Notes: generated from the letters alone by a model not told the origin. 64,000 bases of DNA from Acanthosoma haemorrhoidale (GCA_930367205.1 OV884011.1:121021866-121085865), one strand, 5' to 3'. Counted from the first letter of the stretch, positions 1 through 12,542 are shown. Program-made: numbers and translations.

Positions 1-243
1 GATTTGCAATTCACTTCACACTCTGTTGTATGTTTAACTTGCCGCATAAAATAAATACAATGATAAGATAGATTTATTATAGGATTAAAGATTATATAAA
101 AATTGATTTATTAATTTTTCCCCGGTCCCATAATGTTTTCTTACTTAATGACTTTTTATGGGATTGATAAATGTGTCCCCACCCTTTGCCCCATCAACTA
201 AATCCTCTTGGAATCGTATTTTACTAATAACGTGGATATATGG

Positions 244-1449
<1,206 letters not shown>

Positions 1450-2485
1450 TGCTTATCTAAGTAAATTTTTCAAATAAAAGTTGCTTAATGACACCCTCAT
1501 ACAAACACGAGCCATCAATATTGGTGAATGATTAGATTTACCTTGCGATCCAGTGCTCAACATTAGATGTGCCGTTATGTCACAGAGGAAAGCGAGATCC
1601 CAAAGCCATTCACTGTCTTCAAAAATAGGTGAGATGTGAGGAAGTTCTTCATTTTCTTTTAGGTGAGTTGAGACATCACTTTGTAGTTTCCAAAGACTTT
1701 CCTCTAGAGAGCCAAGGAACATCACTTTGGAGAACTACTTTCTCCATGTTGCTCAATGTCGTTTTCGAACATTTCCCGGAATTTCCTGAGACTAAAGGCA
1801 CGAGCCTGTACATAAACCACAGTAGCAAGAGCCATTTGATACAGTCAACAAATGGATTGTGGTCAGAAGGTATTTCTATTTACTTGGCACGAACCGCTTC
1901 GTGATCAAAGATGCTGGAAATTATAGGAGTGCATCAAATAATTTTCAAATAGTGCAATACAGACCTTGTTTTTACCGACAATGGTAAAGCCCCAAAGGAG
2001 GAAACGCTGTCTAATTTTTTCCAGTTCAAGTTTTTTCTTCAAGAGCAATGTTTAGCTCTTCAAACACCTTCTCCTGTAGTAGTTGTTCTTACTGTATTAG
2101 AAGTCAAACAGTTCTTCCGTGTTTCAAGATTCTCGTTGACCACACGAACGAAAACACACAGATGAGAAGACACTTTTTTGTCCAAAGCCAAAGAAAATGT
2201 TTGCAACTCAAAAGCTTAGAAATTACGTACGAGCTCCTCTTCTGCCATCTAGTGAATCCACCGTTACCGCATTTTAAGATAGGGCTATTTCGTCCACTAT
2301 TTTAAAAATTGTCGGATCGTTAGTCTACTTGCAAAGATTTTTAAGCTGGGCTTGATAACTTTCTCTCCTTCTCCGCTTGGTTTCATTTGTCGTGCCAATA
2401 ACAAAGAGATTTCATAGGATGCTGTTACCACTGAAGAAAGCACATAAGTGTTTATTGGAATATTAATTGCTGCCCGCATAACGAT
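1450..2485 (-). pseudogene. hAT-family transposase relic (SCAND3/ZBED5/GTF2IRD2-like)
   Basis: On the minus strand several broken frames carry the motif order of the cut-and-paste hAT transposases related to SCAND3, ZBED5 and GTF2IRD2. Near 2297-2479 there is ASYEISLLLARQMKPSGEGE, matching the segment before the catalytic core. Near 2070-2180 are LALDKS and VVNENLETR followed by TTTTGEGV. Near 1990-2050 is NLNWKKLDSVSSFGA, the usual position of the TTDGAP motif, here altered. Near 1700-1720 is a WLSRGK-like segment, and near 1560-1620 is EDSEWLWDLAFLCDITAHL, a hallmark of this group. Stops (for example after GEGV and EAVRAK) and frameshifts make it inactive. Seen: the motif series and stops. 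Known: the order in the family. Inferred: one ancient insertion. No terminal repeats or 8-bp target duplication were found. Confidence 0.78.
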
Positions 2486-2489
2486 TTTT

Positions 2490-3209
2490 TTCTATTTTTC
2501 AATGAAAACCGATCTGAGGACTGTACCATCCAATAGGAATAAATAATGGTTCTTTGTGATTCTCCGGATTCGATTTTCTAGCCGTTGTTTTGAATGTAAT
2601 ATATCATAGTTATTACGGACCGGAAAGCTTAATTAAGGAAAAATCACCAGAAAGTTAGTTTTATGCATGTATTTGTTAAACAAATAATGATGAAATGCAA
2701 AGAAAAACCTGTAACGTTATATTTTATATAATTTCAGTGAAAATCTGGGAAGAAGTTCTGGAGTTGTCACCTTTTTTGTGACAAAAAATCGAAGGAAATA
2801 GGCTGCGAAAATACGAGCCCCCCCCTCCAAATAAAATTTAATTTTCTACAAAATTTTATTCAAGGGTTTTATGAGAATCAGAGAAAATATTTAAGTTCCT
2901 AAAATTCCGAAGGCAAGCAAAGGCAACTCGGTACTACCTCTCAAAGACACCAAACCAAACGCTCCCAAGCACAAATATGGGAAATTAAGCTTGGTAGTAG
3001 CATAACGTATTAAATATATTTAAATATACTATGTACCTAAATACAAATTATATGACTAAGGGGACCTTGTTAGTGAGCTGGCACATTGTAAAATATTCAT
3101 GTTCATCATTTTAATAATGTGTATTAACAATTATAACAAAGGCATAGTCCAAGTTATACTCACTACCTCTCGTAAGCATGGTATTATATAAATGCACCAA
3201 CTCTTCCTG
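2490..3209. other. AT-rich intergenic sequence, nothing recognised
   Basis: AT-rich sequence between the hAT relic and the first non-LTR 3'-end fragment. No gene or structured element is visible. Confidence 0.55.
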
Positions 3210-3425
3210 AAATGAACCACAAGGTAAACCCCATCACCTAGTCCAGTCTATTGATTCTTTGTAATTTGAACTGTAAAAAGAAAATCTGTTTTTGTAATTC
3301 TACCCTCCTTCAAATGCATGTTATGCGATGCAGGAAGAGGAGCCATAAATCTGCCAATTTGCTCATGCTATTGTGTTCATTTGTTTGTAAAAATTTTTAA
3401 ATAAAGGGGTTTAAACAAAAAACCA
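3210..3425 (+). mobile_element. Non-LTR retrotransposon 3'-UTR fragment
   Basis: This stretch matches, in opposite orientation, the 3' end of the non-LTR element at 21.1-23.3 kb. Shared landmarks are CCCATCACCTAGTCCAGTCT, the GCAGGAAGAGGAGCCATAAA block and AATAAAGGGGTTT followed by an A-rich tail. Only the untranslated 3' terminus is present, as expected for a 5'-truncated insertion. Confidence 0.75.
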
Positions 3426-3432
3426 AACACTT

Positions 3433-3575
3433 GAACCCGAAGGTGAGTCCCATCACCTAGTCCTTTTGCAAATATATACATTTTTAACAGTAATAATATT
3501 TTGTTAGTGTTGTCACAAACTCCTTAAAATGCATAAATTATACAATAGAAGATGCAACCCACAAAAAAAAAATTA
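3433..3575 (+). mobile_element. Second, partial copy of the same non-LTR 3' end
   Basis: Begins GAACCCGAAGGTGAGTCCCA and continues CATCACCTAGTCC, repeating the start of the preceding fragment. It then diverges and ends in an A-rich run near 3563-3575. It follows the first copy in tandem, so either a second element inserted in the first one's tail or the 3' end was duplicated. Confidence 0.5.
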
Positions 3576-3990
3576 TATTGCTGGGTATATAAATTATTTG
3601 AGAATCAGGTTTAGTCAGCTGGAACTATTTACCTTGACCCCCATCACATCAAAATAGTTGAACGCCAATGACCCCTTAGCATAGGTCGTTTAGTATTGAA
3701 ATAAATAAACGTTTGTCATTTAAGTTTTTTTCGAATAATCACTTTTTTTTAACCTTGTAAAATATCATGTTCTAAAGTAATTTTTAAACCACGAGCAAAC
3801 TAATATATATTTTAAACAATAATGTTTTGCCAGTGGTTGTAGCTGCTGCTTTGATACTCTTGCTATATTCTCTACTTCCTCACCATGACCACAGGTTTAT
3901 TTATCGCCGACTAATGGAATTTCAACGTTGTCCGTGGTCAACTGTGAAATGCCCTTATTCTGTTATTATTATATAGTATGAAATTGGACT

Positions 3991-4885
3991 TGTAGCGACT
4001 GCTAACTGCATAAGATAAATCACCCTATACTGTATTGTATATATATTGTAAATTGGTTATAATACGTTGTAAATTAATTTAAACAAATGTAAATAACATT
4101 ATTAAACCATAAGTCATATCCGTGTAAATATTGTAAACAATAAAAGACTCAGCAGCAAAAAAACTAGTCAGAGGCCCTTGAAGGGAGAGTCAGGTAGTGG
4201 CTAGGAGGCTGGGTGGGTCCCAACCTAGATCAAGCAAGCGTCACTGCAACCCTGCGGTTTGTTGGTCATAATAAAATCACAGGTCGTTGGTTACTGGGGG
4301 CTATATATAAGGCCTAGTTTTGGCCAGTAAATCATTCTAACAACGGCTTTCTAATTCGTACCTGCAGCTGCACTGATGTTTCAAGATTTGGCCTTCTCAT
4401 TTATGAAAACCTCTACATCTCTGTTCCGAACCTCGTTATGTTTTAGTCCGGCCTCGTCAGACCCCACACCTTCCTAGTGGGATTCTCTGCCTTCGTCTTG
4501 CTAAAACTAGCACCTCCTTGGAAGAGATATCTTCCATGCAGACGACGGTCTCTGGGACCCTACAAACTTTACCTAGTAGTGTCTCCCCCGGAAATCCAGT
4601 CTGGCTCTCTCCGTTTCACACTCGCCTTTGGGATCCGGACGGTTTTCGCCTACCCTCAGATACCGAGTGTGAATTCGTGGTCATTCCAAGATCACATTAA
4701 CTACCTACAATACCTACCCTATACCTCTTCTCCTGAACATAGTGCATTGTCGGGCACATACCTATCAAAAATAGAGTCAGATAGTACGGTAGTCATGAAG
4801 CAATTGTCCAGGTCATAGCCTAATTAACCCTCACTTCGTCACTACGGCTAGGGTAAGTAGGCACCCCCCTCGTGACGACCCGACA
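3991..4885 (+). mobile_element. Solo LTR, family A, complete with 5-bp target duplication
   Basis: Starts TGTAGCGACTGCTAAC and ends GTGACGACCCGACA, the TG...CA ends of LTRs. It is flanked on both sides by GGACT (3986-3990 and 4886-4890). A TATA-like box, CTATATATAA, lies at 4301-4310, consistent with a U3 promoter. The following GC-richer half (about 4430-4780) is shared almost block for block with the LTRs at 32.1, 39.8 and 46.0 kb. No second LTR or internal gag-pol lies nearby, so it is a solo LTR left by recombination between two LTRs. Frames open across 4477-4818 are discussed as a finding and not called genes. Confidence 0.9.
4301..4310 (+). promoter_or_regulatory. TATA-like box in U3 of the solo LTR
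   Basis: CTATATATAA sits about 310 bp into the LTR, upstream of the conserved presumed R-U5 block. Its position is as expected for an RNA polymerase II promoter of an LTR retrotransposon. Activity is not testable from sequence. Confidence 0.5.
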
Positions 4886-5864
4886 GGACTCTTTCATTTC
4901 CGAGGAGAAATGAAATCGACATGTCTGGATAAAACTGGAAGTTGAAATATGAAGTAGATAATGGATTCTATTCAGAAAATTTTAAGACTAAGCAACTGCG
5001 CGTGAAGGATAAAACGTCGCTAAATATGACTTAGTTTAGAGGAATCCTCAACCAAGGAAATGGAGGTAGTGCCGGTTAGGTGCTATGATGTTTGCGTTAA
5101 AGTCAGGGTTCGGAAAGAGTAAATCTCCAGTTATCATCGAAATAGGGAAATGACGGTGCTTCTCGCACGGGCTCGGGTACTTTTACTTGTGGAGCCATAT
5201 GCAACATAACACTTAGCTAGGCTACGATCTGGTTCGATACTGTCACGCAATAACTGTTAACATCTCATTGTAAACAAATAGATTATATATATATGGATGT
5301 TCATGGCAAAAAAAATCATTACCGTGGTATAATATAACGACCGAGAAAAGTCGTTCATTTTATAGATCTTGGAAAAAAACTAGGAAGCAATGGGAAAACA
5401 CATTTCAAAACACTTCACAAGAATACAATATAAAATATATTGATTGATTTGTCCAAAATCTTTAATTTATACTTAAATTAACAATTACACTTTCTGCTTG
5501 GTTTTCGCAGGAAAATGGAAACCAACAATGATCGGTTTTTACCGAAACGTTACACTTTTTCTAATCGCAATAGTCAACTACGTGAAAAGCACAATTTTAC
5601 GTTCTTTCTAAGCTAACAAATTGATGGTTTTCGTAAGAAGTTAATGAATGGAGTTAATACGGTGTAGTATTCGGAACATCGAACAAGATGCAAGATTAGT
5701 CATGAAACCTGCTTTATGTTTTCTACAAAAACTGTTCATTGTTGTAGGAGCAGGAAATGATAATAAGTTTTGATATTCAAGTGTCATTTGTAATTGCACC
5801 GGACGCCTTAATTAAATATTTTTAAAATACTGGCAGGTTTAAAATCTGGAACAGATATAATATC
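4886..5864. other. AT-rich intergenic sequence, nothing recognised
   Basis: Unique-looking AT-rich sequence after the LTR's right target duplication. I see no coding signal. Confidence 0.5.
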
Positions 5865-6115
5865 AAATTGATCCCTGCATTGAATGGATGATACATCGCA
5901 GTATAGTTGCAAGCATACTTGACTATGGAAGTTCACAGGTCTGGTTCCTATAAAACTCTTAAAGCAGATGACAATGTTCATAACGCCACGATAAGGATGG
6001 GAGTGGTGATACAGCAACTGAATCGTTTAGGACATCCCGTTGAAAGCCTTTAAGTAGAGCAAGAGGAGAGGCTTCTCTATCGTTTAGAAAAAACCACCTT
6101 CTTAATATTATCCTA
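5865..6115 (+). pseudogene. Reverse-transcriptase C-terminal fragment of a non-LTR element
   Basis: The plus strand encodes MIHRSIVASILDYGSSQVWF, resembling the conserved R-S-hydrophobic-DYG-x-W segment after the RT thumb in Jockey and related elements. After a shift come VHNATIRMG and, in two further frames, ESFRTS and HPVESL, matching the usual 'QNxALRhxxGAFRTSPVESL' order. At least two frameshifts and a stop are needed, so this is an old, short relic. Clade assignment beyond non-LTR RT is uncertain. Confidence 0.55.
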
Positions 6116-6840
6116 TTATATCATACTGGACCTAGACCATGGTAGTCTACCAGCGATCGAAGAGGTCTTTCTATGTCTACAAATCGATACGCAAAAATAA
6201 ATTCTAATATCGTTTATAATAAAATATAACAAACACGTCCTGTCGAGGAAAATCTTGAGCTTTCTTCTGTAAAAATATTTTTTTGAAACAGTTTCATTGA
6301 ATTGCATCTCAATCTTTGCATCTTTATTATGAATTATCTTTCAGATTTAATATTTTATTCAATATTCCCATAACAACAACACCGTCACAACTAAAGTACA
6401 AGATATCTCCTTTATTTTATTGGGGGGCATAGGAAGTTTTTCCATCTGAGAAGAAAATTCAATGGAAAACTCATATATGAGTTATTGGCTACTAACTTTA
6501 TATTGAATGTTCGAGTATATCTATTCCTTGTTTTATCTTTTGCCACAAATTCTTAATCAATTACATTTTTTAGGAGTAGACACAATACCTACAGATCAGT
6601 CTTCTTGTTATTGCGCCCAGCTAATAACTATGATGATGGGATCTGATTCCCAATTTACCTACAGATTTTTGATTTTGGACGGGGCTCACTAAACCTTTTT
6701 AGGAAAACTGACAAGCCACTTGAAAGAGGTAGGAAATCTGGTGTAGAAAACCGTGCTAAATTTACGCGATTATCCTTGCCTAGTATCGGCAGTTAAATAA
6801 TGCTAAGAGTATTATAATGCTAATATTATATATAACGCTA
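6116..6840. other. AT-rich intergenic sequence, nothing recognised
   Basis: Very AT-rich with scattered short open frames and no motif I recognise. Confidence 0.5.
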
Positions 6841-6844
6841 AAAG

Positions 6845-7156
6845 TAGAAGGGGTTTGAGCAGAACGTATACCTGCCTCGTGACTTCATGGAAGTCACTTA
6901 TGGTTCCTGTTATTTTTAAGTAAGCAACCGCATCTCTTCAAAACCTCCCTCCCTAATTCCCAGAATCTTATCCTTTCTTATACATATATGTCTCAGCCCC
7001 CGACCACTTGTTCCCAAAAACTCGTCCCTAAACATCCCAACTAAAATGTAGTAACATAACCCTTAATATTTGTATATACCATTGTTTTGCTTGTACGTCA
7101 TAATAAAGCTTTTCTTTCTTTTCTTTTAAAAGACTCTCCTCTACAAAGTTATTTAT
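6845..7156 (+). mobile_element. LTR, family C (full-length or nearly so)
   Basis: About 310 bp matching the segment at 62677-62992 from GTTTGAGCAGAAC through TTCATGGAAGTCACT to CTCTACAAAG. It carries a TATA-like TATACATATAT near 6979-6989 and a polyadenylation signal AATAAAGC in the 3' third. It is followed directly by a primer-binding-site-like sequence, so it is read as a 5' LTR. The exact left end is not fixed because no target duplication was found. Confidence 0.7.
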
Positions 7157-7157
7157 C

Positions 7158-7175
7158 TGGCGCCCCGAACAGGCA
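7158..7175 (+). promoter_or_regulatory. Primer-binding site, copy 1
   Basis: TGGCGCCCCGAACAGGCA begins with TGG, the complement of a tRNA CCA end, one or two bases after the LTR. It closely resembles a tRNA-Lys-type primer-binding site with one extra C and late mismatches. This supports reading the upstream block as a 5' LTR. Confidence 0.7.
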
Positions 7176-7571
7176 CCTGGCAGTAAATTCATGGCAGTCC
7201 ACCATCTAGGCATCCCTCATTTGGCAGCGGACAGTGAGACCACTCCAAAAGTATGAGAAGACTGATGTAAATACCTCTGGAAAGAAACCCCACAGGATCT
7301 ATTTCAATAGATTTTCACCAGGTAATCACCTAAAAAAATGTGTTATAGATCTGAAGAAGTTGAAGGAAGAATGAAAGGTGGACTTCGTTGAAGACCTGAT
7401 TCACTTGGGACCTGCGAACTTCTTCACACTAACACTCGTCCCTAAACATCCTAACTAGAATGTAGTAACGTAATTCTTAATATTTGTATATACCATTGTT
7501 TTGCTTGTACGTCATAATAAAGCTTTTCTTTCTTTTCTTTTAAAAGACTCTCCTCTACAAAGTTATTTATC

Positions 7572-7589
7572 TGGCGCCCCGAACAGGCA
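7572..7589 (+). promoter_or_regulatory. Primer-binding site, copy 2
   Basis: Identical to the site at 7158 and located 414 bp downstream, within the second tandem unit. Confidence 0.7.
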
Positions 7590-7976
7590 CCTGGCAGTAA
7601 ATTCATGGCAGTCCACCATCTAGGCATCCCTCATTTGGCAGCGGACAGTGAGACCACTCCAAAAGTATGAGAAGACTGATGTAAATACCTCTGGAAAGAA
7701 ACCCCACAGGATCTATTTCAATAGATTTTCACCAGGTAATCACCTAAAAAAATGTGTTATAGATCTGAAGAAGTTGAAGGAAGAATGAAAGCTGGACTTC
7801 GTTGAAGACCTGATTCACTTGGGACCTGCGAACTTCTTCACACTAACACTCGTCCCTAAACATCCTAACTAGAATGTAGTAACGTAATTCTTAATATTTG
7901 TGTATACCAGTGTTTTGCTTGTACTTCATGACAAAGCATTTCTTTTAAAAGATTCTCCTCTACAAAGATTATTTAA

Positions 7977-8659
7977 CTGACTACAAGTGCGGCGGGGTAA
8001 TCCTCCTTTTTCTAGAGAAGTCACATTTTATTTAATTTTTAACCCAACTTGTAATGATTGTCTTGAGATTAAATTGTCAAAATAATTACTAGATTCAAAT
8101 GATGATATTGCAATGGTGTGAAGGTACGACAGTGCTTCGGTAATTTCCTCCCTGGTGACCAGTAAATATACGCGGTTGACTTCCCTGCGTTGACCCAATT
8201 TCGATTCTACCTTAAATTTATACTGCAGTCACATGTTGTAACTGATGAAGATAGGTATTTCGTTGGAATATGGAAAATTGCACAATTGCTGCCACTATTT
8301 CAATCGTATAACATATCGTTTATCTTATGAAACTTTCAGATTAAGGTGAACATTTCATAATTGTTAACAAAACGATGATCATAAGCAAGGATTAATCACA
8401 AGAAATAACCACGTCATTTTAGTAGTTAGCTTCTGGTATGCCAGATGATAATCATGACGTTGAAAAGGCAGGAGAGAGTAACCTTCGCTGATAAGAATAC
8501 TCTTTTGTATTTCCTTTAAAAATGCAGCTTTTTCAGTTAAGTAGTTGTTCTACTGGAAGAGCGATAAAATATTGTTAAAATATAATTTATCTTCCTTCTT
8601 TAACAAAAAGTTTAGCCATATTCTAGTCGCTTTATTTGTTTTTTTAAACTTTATTATAA
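7977..8659. other. AT-rich intergenic sequence, nothing recognised
   Basis: AT-rich sequence between the tandem LTR array and the left arm of the large palindrome. No gene visible. Confidence 0.5.
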
Positions 8660-9277
8660 CGAAGAGGTGTGCTAATCATCCTTCCAAATTAATTTAATTG
8701 ATATTCATAACAAAGCAATCGATATGAGTAATTTAAAATTAGTGCATTTTCTTTGGAGATCAAGGGACCTTTTTTCATTCCTCCATGAAACCATTTCCAA
8801 TTCAGAAGAAACAATATTTGCAGTACTCGACTTCCTCCTTTCCCGAAGGATACTTCAGTATATTTAATCATTGCTCATTTAACCAATTTATCTCATTATT
8901 TATACTTAATTTTTCTCTTGTTCTTTTGTATTTTCTCTTCTTGTCACTGGTTAAGATTAAACAATTTCTTTGCTACTAGTACTATAATATATTTTTTTAA
9001 TTTTATTTTTATGTTTGTTCTTTTTAATTATTATTAGTATATGTGTTCCTGTTTTTATTTGAAATAAAAAACAATATTTATTTTTCATTTTATTTATTTA
9101 ATCAAATGAATCGCCTTCGGTCTCTCCACAGTTTTAATATATACTGGAATGTTTCCGAAGGACTAGGCCGTCAACCTCAAGGGTTCAAGCTGATGATTAA
9201 CAAGCCGGGCTAGCTATAAAGCAAGGACTAGTCGCAACTCATATTTACCAACCAGCTATTATACTCCACACTGGCAC
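8660..9277 (+). repeat. Left arm of a large palindrome
   Basis: Begins CGAAGAGGTGTGCTAATC and ends CCACACTGGCAC. Read in reverse complement it matches 9680-10463 with only scattered single-base differences. The main difference is a segment of about 165 bp (near 9860-10020) present only in the right arm. An open frame at 8785-8979 reappears at 10144-10338 on the opposite strand with a single Ile/Val change, because of the duplication. Confidence 0.92.
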
Positions 9278-9679
9278 TTATACACCATATAATACCAATA
9301 TGATTGTTGTTGCTTTTAGGGCTATATCATTGTTCTAATTGTTTGGTACAACCAAACTGACTGCTGATGTAGTCCCTCAAACAACTTATTGGTCAAAACC
9401 GTTTTTTTTTTAGCGATGGTCAATCTTTTATTTTTGTAACCCACTTAAGGAAATAACCATTGAAACCATATAAATCGTCGACCGCATTAGCTCTGATTGA
9501 AACCCCGATCCATTGAGTTTTGGAGTAGGGACCCAAGTCTGTCTTATTTGGGAGGCATGTATTCTGATTTTAGTGACTCAAAGAATGCTGGATGTGGGCA
9601 AAAACCATTTTTCATACCAATATTTATGTTTCTTACCAATATAATCACGGTACACTAACGTTTATATATTTTTGGCGTG
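9278..9679. other. Central spacer of the palindrome
   Basis: About 400 bp of AT-rich sequence separating the arms. No coding motif was seen. Confidence 0.75.
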
Positions 9680-10463
9680 GTGCCAGTGTGGAGTATAATA
9701 GCCTGGTTGGTAAATATGAGTTGCGACTAGTCCTTGCTTTATAGCTAGCCCGGCTTGTTAATCATCAGCTTGAACCCTTGAGGTTGACGGCCTAGTCCTT
9801 CGGAAACATTCCAGTATATATTAAAACTGTGGAGAGACCGAAGGCGATTCATTTGATTACATAGTTGTTGTACATGTTCATGGAGAAGCCCAAATCCTCC
9901 CAAGTAATCAACGCCATATGGGCTCTGGGGAATCTGAAATGTCATCCGATGCCTCGAGAGTTGAAAGAACCCGATTAAACACTCTCCCGGGTTTACATTG
10001 AATTTATTTTACTTTGATAACTTTCCAACAAAATGAGAAAAATAAATATTGTTTTTTATTTCAAATAAAAACAGGAACACATATACTAATAATAATTAAA
10101 AAGAACAAACACAAAAATAAAATTAAAAAAATATATTATAGTACTAGTAGCAAAGAAATTGTTTAATCTTAACCAGTGACAAGAAGAGAAAATACAAAAG
10201 AACAAGAGAAAAATTAAGTATAAATAATGAGATAAATTGGTTAAATGAGCAATGATTAAATATACTGAAGTATCCTTCGGGAAAGGAGGAAGTTGAGTAC
10301 TGCAAATATTGTTTCTTCTGAACTGGAAATGGTTTCATGGAGGAATGAAAAAAGGTCCCTTGATCTCCAAAGAAAATGCACTAATTTTAAATTACTCATA
10401 TCGATTGCTTTGTTATGAATATCAATTAAATTAATTTGGAAGGATGATTAGCACACCTCTTCG
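9680..10463 (-). repeat. Right arm of the large palindrome
   Basis: Starts GTGCCAGTGTGGAGTATA and ends GCACACCTCTTCG. It pairs with 8660-9277 and carries an extra segment of about 165 bp from just after TTCATTTGATTA to just before AAATGAGAAAAATAAATATT. The left arm joins the two sides directly, so it probably lost this piece. No target duplication is visible outside either arm. Confidence 0.92.
9745..9945 (-). CDS. Unassigned open frame in the palindrome right arm
   Basis: A 66-residue minus-strand frame spans the segment unique to the right arm and part of the duplicated arm. Its composition is less AT-driven than its neighbours (PQSPYGVDYLGGFGLLHEHV, then QLCNQMNRLRSLHSFNIYWN), and the frame stays open upstream of the first Met. 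It may be a remnant of a protein from the element that made the palindrome. No family is recognised and chance remains possible. The left arm keeps only its C-terminal half. Confidence 0.25.
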   Translation of the reverse strand: MTFQIPQSPYGVDYLGGFGLLHEHVQQLCNQMNRLRSLHSFNIYWNVSEGLGRQPQGFKLMINKPG

Positions 10464-12542
10464 GTTCTGGGAAGAATGTAACTGTGACGTATCATCACTG
10501 ACAAAAAGAAACTAACTGTTTATAATATATGTATATATAATATACTATAGTACTAATAATAATCTTTAAAGTGAGAATAAATGTGTGTTGATGCACGCCA
10601 ATGGCATGGTTTTCGTTGATGATAGCTTTAAAAATGTTAAAACTGAGAACACGTTAGGTAGGCTACTGGAAGATTGGAATACTTGGAACTTGGAAAAAAC
10701 TGAGATTTTAACATGCATAAAAAGAAAAATAAATAAATAAAAGTTAATGTGTTATTGTTTATAGCAATACAAATAGAACATACAAACGACCCTGAATAAA
10801 TATATATATAAATAAGTATTACTCAATATTAAAAGATAAACTGATGTCCGGAAATACAGATATTTATGTCGGCCCCTTCATGGGATGTTGATAATGAATG
10901 AGCACAAGGCAATATACAATATATCGGACCATTTGTTTTATGTAGTTTTAGTGCAGTATACAATTTCTGAAATTAAGGCTTCTTGCTTACATAAGGTTAT
11001 ATATTTTAAATTCTTTATAATACTTCAAAAAATAGGTTAAATAAAATCAATAAGTTCTCAATGTGTAATCTGAATACTCAAGAGGGCATGTGCTGTTTTA
11101 TTTCCACACGTCCCGTGTTGGAGGAATATTGCCTGCGCCTCCTTGGCATAACCTTATATGTACCTTAAATAAAATAAAATAAAATATTTCAATGGAAAAG
11201 GCAACAAAAGCCTTTATTAATTTTTAATAGAGCTTCAGGAAGCTTCTTCGTTATGTGATACCAAAAGAAAAGATTTTTTTATTTTAATAGTAAACGATCA
11301 TTAATTATTAAATAATCATTTATCTAACTTGTGAAATCTCTGTTGACTGTATCCAACACACACATATACTATCATTAAACATAAAAATAAAAAAAGCATG
11401 CAAGAAATACATTGAAGTGAAGTCACTCATATCACAATCGTAATTTTCTACTTTGTTTGCATAATTTACACGTCAATGCACATCGATATAGTTTGCTGCG
11501 TTCGGGGGACGGGGAAAGAAACTGTTTATTTAGGGATACTCAATCTACCCGATACACAACTTCATTCCCATATATAAAACTTTAAGGCAGTATATAAAGG
11601 ATGTATATTTTCAAAGGATACATATATGAGGAAACTCCTGCAATATAATAATATAATAATGCAAAGGGGTTTGTAATTTTTTTTAAGGGGGTTGGAAAAA
11701 AAAAAGATACATATATCCGTTTATCTATTTACTTGACTTACCCACGAACACCACGCTGTTACGCTCTAGTTGAATAATTAGAATATTTAATTTCTAGGGA
11801 TACCATCTAACTATTCAACTCTGACAGATTTGATTCCTTAAATGTTGGGTGTATTGCATTAGCGTAAAGTTATATAACATTATACCTTATTCAAATATTC
11901 AATTTACTTACTGTTGGTCTCAAAGTAATTTACCTTAATAAATTAACGTGGTGATCAAATGGAAGGAATTCAATGGTAAAATAGAATTTACTAGACAAAA
12001 TGTTTTATTATCCAAAAACAACAAAAGGGTTAAAATGTTTTATCGAGGAATGACTGATTTTACTATTAACTCAAAATGATGAACAGGTTACTTATATTTT
12101 ACAAGCTACAAATAAAGATTAAATCTTACTAGTGATGTCTTCAAGGTGATGTAGAATCAAATTCAAAGCCAAGAGGTCAAAGACAAAAGCAATCGTCTCT
12201 AACCGTCCTCAGGGCCGGCGCTGCGGATACTTCACCTCCTATCAGCGCGACTGCCCGCGACTGAGTGAGTCCAATTCTTGTCCAGAAGTCTACATCTTCT
12301 CATCTTGGACCGTATTTCTCACTCTCAACAGAAGGCTTTATCTGTATGGCCCTTTGTGACCGTGCATGCCTTTTCCGCACCATCTTGCACTTAGCACCAC
12401 CCATATCCTAACAGATGGGTTACATCCGTCGGCCATTCATCAAGAGTGGTTCATACAGACATATGGCCTTCGACCCTCCTTAACGTTATTTAAACATTGT
12501 ACACTACCTTCCCCTTGTCGGGGGTTGAACATGTAACAAAGC
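10464..12542. other. AT-rich intergenic region
   Basis: Mostly AT-rich with simple TATA-like runs near 10515-10560 and a short (AAAAT)n stretch near 11167-11190. A GC-richer block at about 12150-12530 stands out in base composition, but I recognise no frame, terminal repeat or RNA in it. Confidence 0.5.

Larger units (their letters stand above)
7021..7976 (+). repeat. 414-bp tandem array of LTR 3' half, PBS and leader
   Basis: The block starting ACTCGTCCCTAAACATCC recurs at 7021, 7435 and 7849, a period of exactly 414 bp. Each of the first two units contains the LTR 3' part, the primer-binding site (7158 and 7572) and about 270 bp of leader ending CTTCTTCACACTAAC. The third unit keeps only the LTR part, to about 7976. 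Units 1 and 2 differ by only a few bases. The unit start lies about 35-40 bp downstream of the TATA-like box in the upstream LTR, where transcription would begin. No gag or pol frame is present. Confidence 0.85.

Noticed and set aside
8785..8979. 64-codon hydrophobic frame duplicated at 10144-10338
   Set aside because: The apparent conservation comes from the palindrome; it is AT-driven Phe/Leu/Ile sequence.
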